DNA of 64,000 nt, taken from Breoghania sp037026715. GTDB taxonomy: Bacteria > Pseudomonadota > Alphaproteobacteria > Rhizobiales > Stappiaceae. Where the stretch lies: positions 572,290-636,289 of the forward strand of contig NZ_JBANCG010000002.1 of assembly GCF_037026715.1 (NCBI RefSeq), read 5' to 3'. The position numbers and the translations under genes are program-made. Below the pieces are notes generated by a model, which saw only the letters and a program-made list of their open reading frames with translations, was not told the DNA's origin and did not search any database. Positions 27,913-36,174 of this stretch are shown here, one piece after another (positions within the stretch are counted from its first letter, which is position 1; the number at the start of each line of letters is the position of its first letter).

Positions 27913-30534
27913 ATGGAAAGAAGTCTGTTCCGTTTCATATGGAAGTATAGCAAGAGGCAGCAGCTCGTGATCCTTTTTATCACGACGCTCTCCTTCCCGC
28001 TGCTTTACATCATGTTGGAACTGCCGAAGCTCATCGTCAACGACGCGATTCAGGGGGATGGCTTTCCGCGCAACGTCGCGGGCGTCGAGCTGGAGCAGAT
28101 CCCCTATCTGCTCGTTCTGTGCTTCGCCTTTCTCGGCCTCGTCTTCCTGAACAATGGGGTGAAGTACACCCTCAATGTCTACAAGGGGCTGACCGGCGAG
28201 CGCATGCTGCGGCGGCTGCGCTACGATCTGTTCCAGCGCGTGCTGCGGTTCCGTCTGCCTCAGTTCCGTCGCGTGTCGTCGGGCGAGATCATCCCGATGA
28301 TCACTTCCGAGGTGGAGGACCTGGGGGGCTTCATCGGCGATGCGATCGCCGTTCCCGCCTTCCAGGGCGGAACGTTGCTGGTCTATCTCGGCTTCATCTT
28401 CGTTCAGGACCCGTTCCTCGGCCTGGCCGCCATCGCGCTCTATCCGGCCCAGGGCTACATCATCCCCAAGCTGCAGCGCCGCGTCGTGCTCCTGGCGCGC
28501 GAGCGCGTGCGCAACGTCCGCTCGATTGCCGACCGGGTGGGAGAGGGCATCAGCGGCGTCGGCGAGATTCACGCCAACGACACCTCCGCATGGCATCTGG
28601 CGGATCTGTCGAACCGCCTGCACACGAATTTCACCATCCGCTACGAGATCTTCAGACGCAAGTACATGATCAAGTTCCTGAATAACTTGATCAATCAGCT
28701 GACGCCATTTTTCTTTTATTCCATCGGCGGCTATCTCGTCATCAAGGGAAACCTGAGCTTCGGCGCGCTTGTCGCGGTCCTTGCGGCCTACAAGGATCTC
28801 GCGGGCCCCTGGAAGGAGCTGCTCGACTACTATCAGACCCAGGCCGACTGCTCCGTGAAGTATGAGACGGTCATCGAAAATTTCGATCCGCCCGAGATCT
28901 ATCCGCTGGAGCGGCTGACGAGCGACGAGGTTGCGGAGCTCAACGGAGAGCTCGTTCTGTCCTCCGTCTCCTTTTCCGAAGGCGGCGGACGGCCGGAGGC
29001 GCAGGCGATCACGCTGAGCGTCCCTGACGGCGCTCATTGTGCTGTCGTCGGGGACGATCGTTCGGGGCGTTCGGAAGTCCTGATGCTCGCCGCCGGGCTG
29101 TTGACGCCGGATGGCGGAAGGGTCGAGATCGGCGGCCACAATGTCGATGGGCTGGCGGCGGCGACGCTCGGCAGGTTGATCGGCTACGTGGCCTCCGGCG
29201 CGCACATCTTTACCGGCACCATGCGCGACAATCTCCAGTACGGGCTGCGGCATCGCCCCGTCACTGTGGCCGAGGCCGTGGAAGATGCGCTTCCCGACAT
29301 CGCCTATCGGCGCAAGGAGGCGGCCGTGACGGCCAATTCGCCTTACGACATCTCGGCGGAATGGGAGGACTACGAGGCGGCGGGGGTGGAGAACCGCGAA
29401 GCGCTGGACACACGCTCGATCGAGGTTCTGAAGGCGGTCGGTCTCGACGACGATGTCTATCACATGGGCCTGCAGGCCCGACTTCACGACGGACAGGCCC
29501 TGGCCGAGCGCATGCTCGGCTTGCGCGCGGCCATCGGCGAGCGGGTGAAAGCGGAAACCAAACTGCAGGATCTCGTGGAATTGTGGGATATCGACCGGTT
29601 CAACCGTAGCGCGTCTCTGGCGGAGAACCTTCTTTTCGGCTTGCCGGCCGATCCCGCCGTCTCCTTCGAACGGATTCCCGAGAGCGAACGCTTCATCGGC
29701 TTCCTGAAGAGAAGCGGACTTTATTCCCCGCTCATCGCCATCGGCCGCAAGACGGCGGAAATGATGGTGGAACTCTTCGGCAGCCTGTCCGCAGGGTCCA
29801 GCCTGCAGGAGAACTTCTCCTTTATCGCGCCCGAGCAGATGCCGGATATCGAACGGATCCTGCGCAAGGGCGGGGCCGGCGACGCCGACCTCGCCGCCGA
29901 GGACGCCCGGCTGCTCATCGGCATCGCGTTGAAGCTGGTGCCTGCCAAGCATCGTCTCGGCGTCGTCGACAGCGAGATGGAGGCGAAGATCGTCGCCGCC
30001 CGCAAGACCTTCCACGAAAGGGTCGGGACCGCGAACGGCAAGTTTGTCCTGTTCGACCGCGGTGCCTGGGTCGGGCCGCTCTCGATCGAAGACAATCTCA
30101 TATTCGGCAAGCCGCGCGGCGACCGGCGCGATGCGCGCGAGCGCATCGAGGTGTTCATCGGCGAAATGGTCGACGAGATGGCATTGCGCGAACCGATCCT
30201 GAAGGCCGGGCTCGACTACAATGTCGGCGTCGCCGGCTCGCGGCTGACGGTCAGCCAGCGCGAGAAGGTGGCGCTCGCCCGGGCCTTCCTGAAGCGGCCG
30301 CGGATTCTCATCATCGACGGTATCGCTGCCGGCGCAAACGCACATGACAGGAAACTCCGCGAGGCGATCCGCACGGCTATGGACGGGCGAACGGTTCTCT
30401 TCGGCCTCGACGATCCTCAGGTCGCCGATGAGTTTCCGTACACGGTCGCGCTCACCGGCGGTCGTGCAAGTGAACTGGAAGGCCCGCGCAACCGCGAAGC
30501 TGGGCGCGTACCGACCGAAGACGTTGCGTCGTGA
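27913..30534 (+). CDS. ABC exporter with degenerate, enlarged nucleotide-binding domain
   Basis: 873 residues from ATG 27913. Residues about 15-320 form an exporter-type membrane domain with 4-6 hydrophobic segments. The ATPase part is degenerate at every catalytic site: Walker A GDDRSGRS (380-387; Lys to Arg, second Gly lost), no Q-loop Gln (YVASGAHIF), signature LTVSQ for LSGGQ (778-782), Walker B ILIIDG with no catalytic Glu (802-803), no H-loop His (FGLDD, 831-834). About 400 residues separate Walker A and signature, against roughly 100 normally. The inserted region repeats a post-Q-loop-like motif (TMRDNLQYG, SLAENLLFG, SLQENFSF, SIEDNLIFG). ATP may be bound but hydrolysis is doubtful. 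Neighbours point to glycan or glycolipid export or a regulatory role. Confidence 0.8.
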   Translation: MERSLFRFIWKYSKRQQLVILFITTLSFPLLYIMLELPKLIVNDAIQGDGFPRNVAGVELEQIPYLLVLCFAFLGLVFLNNGVKYTLNVYKGLTGERMLRRLRYDLFQRVLRFRLPQFRRVSSGEIIPMITSEVEDLGGFIGDAIAVPAFQGGTLLVYLGFIFVQDPFLGLAAIALYPAQGYIIPKLQRRVVLLARERVRNVRSIADRVGEGISGVGEIHANDTSAWHLADLSNRLHTNFTIRYEIFRRKYMIKFLNNLINQLTPFFFYSIGGYLVIKGNLSFGALVAVLAAYKDLAGPWKELLDYYQTQADCSVKYETVIENFDPPEIYPLERLTSDEVAELNGELVLSSVSFSEGGGRPEAQAITLSVPDGAHCAVVGDDRSGRSEVLMLAAGLLTPDGGRVEIGGHNVDGLAAATLGRLIGYVASGAHIFTGTMRDNLQYGLRHRPVTVAEAVEDALPDIAYRRKEAAVTANSPYDISAEWEDYEAAGVENREALDTRSIEVLKAVGLDDDVYHMGLQARLHDGQALAERMLGLRAAIGERVKAETKLQDLVELWDIDRFNRSASLAENLLFGLPADPAVSFERIPESERFIGFLKRSGLYSPLIAIGRKTAEMMVELFGSLSAGSSLQENFSFIAPEQMPDIERILRKGGAGDADLAAEDARLLIGIALKLVPAKHRLGVVDSEMEAKIVAARKTFHERVGTANGKFVLFDRGAWVGPLSIEDNLIFGKPRGDRRDARERIEVFIGEMVDEMALREPILKAGLDYNVGVAGSRLTVSQREKVALARAFLKRPRILIIDGIAAGANAHDRKLREAIRTAMDGRTVLFGLDDPQVADEFPYTVALTGGRASELEGPRNREAGRVPTEDVAS

Positions 30535-30991
30535 GCGGGCGAGTGGCGCTGGCCGAAGGATCGCGTAGCGATGCGGGTGTCCGGGTTTGACAGCAATAGG
30601 AAAGGCAGATCAGGCTATTTTACCGATCTGACGGCCTTGCTCGAATACATGACGACTGTTCGACGGTCGCAAACGAACGGATGGATTCGATCTGGACGGC
30701 ACAATAGGTCTAGGGTGTCGTTTCGATAAACGGGACTTGAATGGCAGTGGAACGGCAAAGACATGCAGAAATGGAGGGGCGGGGCGCTTATCCGTCCTGC
30801 CGTTTGCTCCCCTCTTCGGACGGGGGCGGCCGGATTTGGCGCTGTGGTTCGCGGACCATGCCGCAAGCTGCTGCTGCTCGCACAGGTCCATTCAAACTTG
30901 CGCCTTCCGATGGAACCCCACCACCAGACCAACCCGGTCTCCTTGATGTGTCCACACCATGGATCTGCGCCGGTGCGGGAAAGAGTCGCCC
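30535..30991. other. intergenic region before the cyclic-nucleotide-binding gene
   Basis: 457 bp without a supported gene. A TTGACA (30587-30592) is present but no -10 hexamer lies at 16-18 bp. Several short frames on both strands lack ribosome binding sites and family features. Confidence 0.4.
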
Positions 30992-31459
30992 ATGACAATC
31001 GACAGTGAAGCTAATGCCTTGTGCAAGATTCCCCTGTTCCGTGGGATAGAGGCGACGAAGCTGCGGTTGCTTGCCTTCATCAGCGAGCGCGTCCGCTACA
31101 CGCCGGGAGAGAGGCTTTGCTCCCAGGGCGAACCCGGCGACAGTGCGTTCATCATCCTCTCCGGCGACGCGGACGTGGTCGTGGCCACGGAGAATGGCGA
31201 CCAGGTCGTCGCGAAAGTCGGCGCGAATGACATCGTCGGCGAGATTGCCATCCTGTGCGATGTACCGCGCACGGCCACGCTCGTTGCCGTCTCCGACATG
31301 GATGTCCTGACCATCTCCAAGGATAATTTCCTGAAGCTTCTCAAGGAGTTTCCCGAAATGGCACTGGAGGTCATGCGGGTTCTTGCCCAGCGCCTGGAAA
31401 AAACCACCCGCGATCTCGGGGCTGTGAGCGCGATTCTTTCAGAGCGGGCGGCAGGCTGA
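30992..31459 (+). CDS. stand-alone cyclic-nucleotide-binding domain protein
   Basis: 155 residues from ATG 30992. A single CNB domain (about 10-130): IPLFRGIEATKLRLLAF, the GEPGDSAFIILSGDADV beta-roll, and the phosphate-binding cassette VGEIAILCDVPRTATL, which retains the Glu and Arg that hold the ribose and cyclic phosphate. The residue after Arg is Thr; in eukaryotic PKG/CNG proteins this favours cGMP, but it is not diagnostic in bacteria. There is no helix-turn-helix, so it is not a CRP-type transcription factor. It ends in a helix (EMALEVMRVLAQRLEKTTRDL). Placed between the ABC exporter and an adenylate cyclase, it is likely a sensor subunit. Confidence 0.88.
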   Translation: MTIDSEANALCKIPLFRGIEATKLRLLAFISERVRYTPGERLCSQGEPGDSAFIILSGDADVVVATENGDQVVAKVGANDIVGEIAILCDVPRTATLVAVSDMDVLTISKDNFLKLLKEFPEMALEVMRVLAQRLEKTTRDLGAVSAILSERAAG

Positions 31460-31910
31460 TCGCCTGCCCGCCGTGACCATGCGTGCCGGCCTGTCGCGCG
31501 GACGACCGGCCTTCGCCCTTCCGCCTTACTTCACCGTGGTTTGAAACGTCCGATCTGTGATCCGGATCACAGCGATGTTGCATCGTGCCGCTAGTATACG
31601 CATGCTTGAAACGGGATTTATCCGGCGGGGCGTAATGGCTGTTCCAAGCGGGCTGCGACAGTAGCGAGAACGATCCGAAGCCGGCCGGTGTCGGGGGAAG
31701 GCGGTGGCCGGCTCGCGTCGACGTCGCACAAAGTACCAGACGTATGCTTGTCATGCGGGCCGAATATCGGCTTTTCTGGCAAGAACTGTGTTCTGCGTGC
31801 CCGCGCGTTGCGGAGTTGCAGGGCCGCAAAGTGTCGGGACGAGACGGGATCGGTGACGGGAGGCGTCCGCAAACCGTTCGCGAACCGCGATCAGGCAGGA
31901 GTTTGCCGCA
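31460..31910. other. intergenic region holding a CRP-type palindrome
   Basis: 451 bp with no supported gene on either strand. It contains the CRP-like site described separately and, about 25 bp after it, TATACG (31595-31600). If transcription starts near 31606, the leader of the MBL gene would be about 300 nt and nothing codes within it. Confidence 0.45.
31555..31572. promoter_or_regulatory. CRP-type binding site
   Basis: CTGTGATCCGGATCACAG is a perfect 18-bp palindrome and matches the CRP consensus TGTGA-N6-TCACA exactly. TATACG at 31595-31600 would place the site near -43 relative to a start about 7 nt after that -10, close to the class II activator position (-41.5). The likely target is the MBL/cyclase pair downstream. 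Which CRP/FNR-family protein binds is unknown. Confidence 0.6.
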
Positions 31911-32732
31911 TTGGCGCGTGAATTTTCCTTGCGTTTCTGGGGCGTGCGCGGATCAACGCCCACGCCGGGGCCGGAGACGCTGCGATACGGAGGGGAGACC
32001 ACCTCTCTGGAGATTCGCGCCGGCGAGAGGGTCATTCTGATCGATTGCGGTTCCGGTGCGCGCAAGCTTGGCCGCGACCTGATGGAACGCGAGCAGCGGG
32101 ATGTCGATCTTCTGTTCACGCATACGCATCTCGACCACATCTGCGGGCTGCCGTTCTTTCAGCCCGCCTATGATGCGGGATACCGGGTGCGCTGCTGGGC
32201 GGGACACTTTGCCGATCCGCGCTGCCTGATGGAGGTGGTGAGCCGGATCATGTCTCCGCCGATCTTTCCGGTGGCCGCCGAAACGCTGAAGGGCGTTACG
32301 TTCGAGACATTTCTTGCAGGCAGTACGTGGTCGCTGGGCGATGTCGGGATCGAGACGATGCGGTTGAACCATCCGGGCGGGGCCTGCGGCTACAGGTTTT
32401 CCTTCGAGGGGCGGTCACTGGCGATCATCACCGACCACGAGCATGGCGATGCGGAGATCGATGCCGCTGTCGAAGCCTTCGTCGAAGGCGTGGACGTGAT
32501 GGTCTATGACGCCATGTACTGTGACGAGGAACTGCCGAAATTCCGCGGATGGGGGCATTCCACGTGGGAGGAAGCGCTGCGTCTGGCGGCACGGGCCGGC
32601 GTCAAGCGACCGGTGATCTTTCATCACGATCCGGCGCGCGGCGATGACGCGCTGGACAGAATTTCCGAAGAAGTGGTCCGGCGCCATGAAGGCGCGCTGG
32701 TGGCCGTCCAGGGAGAGACGATCGATCTTTGA
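31911..32732 (+). CDS. MBL-fold metallohydrolase (TaR3-like)
   Basis: 273 residues from a TTG start with AGGAG 9 nt upstream. The opening LRFWGVRGSTPTPGPETLRYGG is typical of the TaR3-like metallo-beta-lactamase-fold group. Metal ligands are visible: THTHLDH (HxHxDH), a histidine in RLNHPGG, the aspartate of AIITDHEHGD and a late HHDP. No signal peptide. Class II cyclic nucleotide phosphodiesterases share this fold, and its place between a CNB protein and a cyclase suggests a role in turning over a cyclic nucleotide. That is inference; other phosphodiester substrates are possible. Confidence 0.82.
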   Translation: MAREFSLRFWGVRGSTPTPGPETLRYGGETTSLEIRAGERVILIDCGSGARKLGRDLMEREQRDVDLLFTHTHLDHICGLPFFQPAYDAGYRVRCWAGHFADPRCLMEVVSRIMSPPIFPVAAETLKGVTFETFLAGSTWSLGDVGIETMRLNHPGGACGYRFSFEGRSLAIITDHEHGDAEIDAAVEAFVEGVDVMVYDAMYCDEELPKFRGWGHSTWEEALRLAARAGVKRPVIFHHDPARGDDALDRISEEVVRRHEGALVAVQGETIDL

Positions 32733-32949
32733 AGCGCAGCTGATAGCGAGGCGGCGTTGACCCGCCTCGCCAGTGCAGATCGAGACGTTCGAGGAAACCT
32801 GGAAAATTCCGGGAGGGGCAAGGGCAAGCCGGAAAGCGGTTTCGCAGATCTCCCTGTCGAGATGGAAGCGGGCGCGTCTTGCGTCGCGCAGAGGGCAAAC
32901 GCGGGGTGCTACCGTGGCGCGGGTCCCGAGGCTGTTTCGCAGACAGACG

Positions 32950-34335
32950 ATGTCGGAGGCTATCCCGCCGCGCATGGCGGAGGAGATCGTTCGCCGCGAT
33001 GCGGCCGCCGAACGTCTGATAGGTTGGGTCCAACTCGGCGTTGTTCTGTTCTTCGCGCTGCTCTATTTCATTGCGCCGCGCGCGGAAGGGGGCACAGGCT
33101 TCAATTTCGTGCCCTGGGCGCTCGGCGTCTATTTCCTGTTTACGGTGTGGCGGCTGGCCCTGTCCTACCGGCGCGAATTGCCGGGCTGGGCGCTCAATCT
33201 GTCCATCGTCGCCGATATGCTGCTGCTCGTCGGCATCATCTTTTCCTTTCACATCCAGTACAACCAGCACCCGACCTTCTACCTGAAGGCGCCGACGGTG
33301 ATGTACATGTTCCTGTTCATCGCCCTGCGCGCGCTCAGGCTCGATCCGCGCTTCGTGCTGACCGCCGGCTTCGTCGCGGCGACGGGCTGGATCGCGCTGG
33401 TTGCCTATGCGGTGATGGCCGATCCCGAGCACATGCTGGTCACCCGCAACTACGTTCGCTACCTCACCTCCAACTCGATCCTGATCGGGGCCGAATTCGA
33501 CAAGCTCATCATCATCGTTGCAGTGACGCTGCTGCTTGCCTTCGGCCTTGCCCGCGCCCGCGGCATCTTCTTGGAGGCGATCCGCGATCACCTGGCCGCC
33601 AGCGATCTCAAGCGCTTCTTCGCGCCTGAGGTCGCGCGCACGATTGTCGGTGCTGAACGGGAGATCGAAGTGGGGCGCGGCATGGTCGTGGAGGCAGCGG
33701 TTCTCATGGTCGATATCCGTGGCTTCTCGCGTGCCGCAGCCGAGCTTTCCCCCGAGACGGTCATGCGGGTGCTCGGTTGCTATCAGGGCTGCACGGTTCC
33801 GGTAATCCAGCGGCGCGGTGGCCGGGTCGACAAGTTTCTGGGCGACGGCATCCTCGCCACCTTCGGCGCCATCGCTCCCTCGCAGACCTATGCGGCCGAT
33901 GCTCTTGCGGCAGCGATGGAAATCGTTGCCGTGATCAATGCAGCGCAACGGGATTTCGAGGACGCCGGGTGGATCGGAAAGTTCCGCGTCGGCGTTGCCG
34001 TCGCATCGGGCAGCCTGACGATCGGAGTCGTGGGTGTGGCCGACAGGCTGGAATACACGGTTATCGGAGGGCCGGTGAACCTCGCCGTAAAGCTGGAAGA
34101 CGCGAACAAGACGTTCGACACCTGCGCTATAGCGGCCGGCGATACCTACCGGCTCGCCCGGAATCAGGGAGCCCGGGTGTCGGCGCTCGACGTGCTGCAT
34201 GACGTTTCTGTGGCCGGGTGGGACCGGTCCCTGGACGTGGCGCTTCTCGTGCGCAGGGAAGAAAGCCCGGAGATACCGCGGCCGGCCGACCCGTCGGGTC
34301 GCGCTTTCTCGACTTCCTCCGACGGCATGGCTTGA
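32950..34335 (+). CDS. membrane class III adenylate/guanylate cyclase
   Basis: 461 residues from ATG 32950 (MSEAIPPRMAEE). Residues about 20-210 hold about six hydrophobic segments in place of an extracytoplasmic sensor domain, then a cyclase domain from about residue 245. Metal aspartates are present in LMVDIRGFSR and KFLGDGILATFG, with the Lys that reads adenine. In EYTVIGGPVNLAVKLE the usual Gly-Asp is Gly-Gly and the transition-state Arg of Asn-xxx-Arg is Lys, so activity may be reduced. It begins 217 bp after the MBL gene, probably in the same transcript. A role in local cAMP supply to the CNB protein is inferred. Confidence 0.85.
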   Translation: MSEAIPPRMAEEIVRRDAAAERLIGWVQLGVVLFFALLYFIAPRAEGGTGFNFVPWALGVYFLFTVWRLALSYRRELPGWALNLSIVADMLLLVGIIFSFHIQYNQHPTFYLKAPTVMYMFLFIALRALRLDPRFVLTAGFVAATGWIALVAYAVMADPEHMLVTRNYVRYLTSNSILIGAEFDKLIIIVAVTLLLAFGLARARGIFLEAIRDHLAASDLKRFFAPEVARTIVGAEREIEVGRGMVVEAAVLMVDIRGFSRAAAELSPETVMRVLGCYQGCTVPVIQRRGGRVDKFLGDGILATFGAIAPSQTYAADALAAAMEIVAVINAAQRDFEDAGWIGKFRVGVAVASGSLTIGVVGVADRLEYTVIGGPVNLAVKLEDANKTFDTCAIAAGDTYRLARNQGARVSALDVLHDVSVAGWDRSLDVALLVRREESPEIPRPADPSGRAFSTSSDGMA

Positions 34336-34414
34336 CCCGAAGCCGTCGACCTGCAAGCTGTCGCGGGATCAACAATCCGGCCGGCCGGTCGGGTTCATTT
34401 CCGGGAGGATACGC

Positions 34415-35182
34415 ATGCAGTTGGATGGTTCGCTCGCCGCGGTTGTAACCGGCGGGGCTTCAGGGCTTGGGGCAGCCACGGGAAAGATGCTGGCCGAGGC
34501 CGGCGTCAAGGTGACGCTGTTCGACCTGAACGCGGAACAGGGAGAGAAGACCGCTGCCGAGATCGGCGCGAAATTCGTAAAGGTGGACGTCTCCAGCGAG
34601 GAAAGTGTCGTGGCCGGCTTTGCCGCGGCCCGTGCCGCCAACGGTCAGGAGCGCATTCTGGTCAATTGCGCCGGCATCGGCCCGGCGGCCAAGACCGTCT
34701 CGCGCGGCCAGCCCCATTCGATGGATCTGTTTGAGAAGACGATCGCCATCAATCTCGTCGGCAGCTATCGCTGCATCACCCATTCGGCCGCGGGCATGAT
34801 CACGCTTGATCCCGTGACGGAGGACGGCGGGCGCGGTGTGATGGTTTCCACCGCGTCGGTGGCGGCCTTCGATGGCCAGATCGGCCAGGCGGCCTATTCC
34901 GCCTCCAAGGGTGGTATCGCCGCCATGACGCTGCCGGTCGCCCGCGATCTGTCGCAATACGGCATCCGCGTCATGACGATCGCGCCGGGTATCTTCGAGA
35001 CGCCGATGCTGATGGGCCTGCCGCAGGAGGTTCAGGACAGCCTGGGCAAGCAGGTGCCGTTCCCCTCGCGCCTCGGCAAGCCGGCCGAATACGCGAAGCT
35101 GGTGAAGTCGATCTGCGAGAACGACATGCTCAACGGTGAGATCATCCGCCTCGATGGCGCCATCCGCATGGCGCCGCGCTAA
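34415..35182 (+). CDS. short-chain dehydrogenase, HSD10-like 3-hydroxyacyl-CoA dehydrogenase
   Basis: 255 residues from ATG 34415 with GGGAGGA upstream. Rossmann motif VVTGGASGLGAATG (residues about 10-23), aspartate in LFDLNAE selecting NAD, NCAGIG after strand 4, and the Ser-Tyr-Lys triad (STASVAAFDGQIGQAAYSASK split over about residues 142-162). AQVGQAAYSASKGG-type sequence and the PGIFETPML segment match type II 3-hydroxyacyl-CoA dehydrogenases (HSD17B10 relatives), which act in branched-chain and fatty acid oxidation. It stands alone with a strong terminator behind it. Confidence 0.87.
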   Translation: MQLDGSLAAVVTGGASGLGAATGKMLAEAGVKVTLFDLNAEQGEKTAAEIGAKFVKVDVSSEESVVAGFAAARAANGQERILVNCAGIGPAAKTVSRGQPHSMDLFEKTIAINLVGSYRCITHSAAGMITLDPVTEDGGRGVMVSTASVAAFDGQIGQAAYSASKGGIAAMTLPVARDLSQYGIRVMTIAPGIFETPMLMGLPQEVQDSLGKQVPFPSRLGKPAEYAKLVKSICENDMLNGEIIRLDGAIRMAPR

Positions 35183-35208
35183 GAGCGGCCATCGCTTGAA
35201 CGAACGGT

Positions 35209-35273
35209 GCTGATCGACAGGGAACGCCGGGGACACGTGCCGGAAGCGTCGTCCTGTCGATCAGCTTTCTTTC
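35209..35273 (+). terminator. long-stem terminator after the SDR gene
   Basis: GCTGATCGACAGG (35209-35221) pairs perfectly with CCTGTCGATCAGC (35253-35265). The 31-nt interior can form a second small CCGG/CCGG hairpin, and TTTCTTT follows. It separates convergent genes. Confidence 0.75.
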
Positions 35274-36066
35274 ATCGTATCGCAAAGCCCTCGGCGCGCA
35301 CCGCGGCCATGCGGGAACGGCTGATGGGCAATCGGGTGCCGTCGTCCATCTCGACGAAAAGGCTGCGACCTTCCGTGACCAGCCCGCGCACCGCATCGCG
35401 CGCCACCCAGTGCGAGCGATGGATCTGCAGGCCGTCCTCTTCGGCCAATTCCTCGAGGGCATCGGAAAAGCGGACGAGCACCATGGCATGTCCGCGCCGG
35501 GTGTAAGCCTCCACGTAGTGATCGCTGGCGCTCAGCCGGGTGAGCTGCGATCCGAGTTCCGGTGGCAGGCGCCTGGTGAACTGTGGTGGGGAAGGAGGCG
35601 CATCCGACGTGTCGGGCGTGGCACGGTCCTGATCGTCTTCCCGCTTCTGGAACAACCCGACGACAAGGGCGATTGCCGTCACGGTGACGGTGACGCTGGC
35701 GAGGATCTCCAACACGGATGAGCGATCGGGCAGCGTACCTCGGGCGATCCCGAGCAGGGCGACGACAACGGCGAACACCGGAGGCGAAGCCGCAAGTCCG
35801 GCTATCGCGAACCGGGGCATCACCGCAAACCGCGCCCGCAGGAACGTGGACACGACGACGATTACGAAGGAGGCGACGAGGGAGCTGAATGTCGCGATCG
35901 CGAGCCGCAGCAGGATCTGGCGCAGGGTCTGGGTGAGCGGCGCGGACAGCGAGATCTCGTCGACGGAGGTGATGATCGATACCGCCGCGATGATCGCCCA
36001 GAATGTCGGCGATCCGAGCAGCCCGTACCATTTGCGAAGCGCGAGTTGTGCTCTCGTGTCGTTCAC
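35272..36066 (-). CDS. membrane-anchored LytTR-domain regulator
   Basis: 264 residues from GTG 36066 (MNDTRAQLALRKW), chosen for GGGGAAA about 10 nt upstream; GTG 36087 is an alternative. Four hydrophobic segments occupy about residues 20-155 (for example WAIIAAVSIITSV and FVIVVVSTFL). A linker then leads to a C-terminal LytTR DNA-binding domain (about 180-264) with SASDHYVEAYTRRG, DGLQIHRSHWVA and LPISRSRMAAVR. The membrane part has no MHYT motif. Its signal is unknown. It lies back to back with a DUF6622-like membrane protein gene, a probable regulated partner. Confidence 0.85.
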   Translation of the reverse strand: MNDTRAQLALRKWYGLLGSPTFWAIIAAVSIITSVDEISLSAPLTQTLRQILLRLAIATFSSLVASFVIVVVSTFLRARFAVMPRFAIAGLAASPPVFAVVVALLGIARGTLPDRSSVLEILASVTVTVTAIALVVGLFQKREDDQDRATPDTSDAPPSPPQFTRRLPPELGSQLTRLSASDHYVEAYTRRGHAMVLVRFSDALEELAEEDGLQIHRSHWVARDAVRGLVTEGRSLFVEMDDGTRLPISRSRMAAVRAEGFAIR

Positions 36067-36174
36067 GAAACGGATTTCCCCACTCACGAAATGACGCTCG
36101 CAAATGTTCTGGCTGTCCCTGACATGTCCAAGGCATCGCCCGTTCGGGCTTGTCTGTGCAAGGGATGTGTCGTC

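Noticed and set aside
27820..30345. An 841-codon minus-strand frame opposite the ABC exporter gene
   Set aside because: The plus-strand protein has exporter membrane segments and recognisable, if degenerate, ABC motifs. The minus frame is low-complexity Asp/Arg/His-rich sequence.
30587..30592. TTGACA as a promoter for the CNB gene
   Set aside because: No acceptable -10 hexamer at 15-19 bp; the nearest T/A-rich block is 22 bp away.
30992..31459. CRP/FNR-type transcription factor
   Set aside because: The protein ends about 25 residues after the CNB domain and has no helix-turn-helix, so it cannot itself bind the CRP-like site at 31555.
31371..31829. A 152-codon minus-strand frame across the CRP-like site
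   Set aside because: It overlaps the end of the CNB gene, lacks a ribosome binding site and shows no domain.
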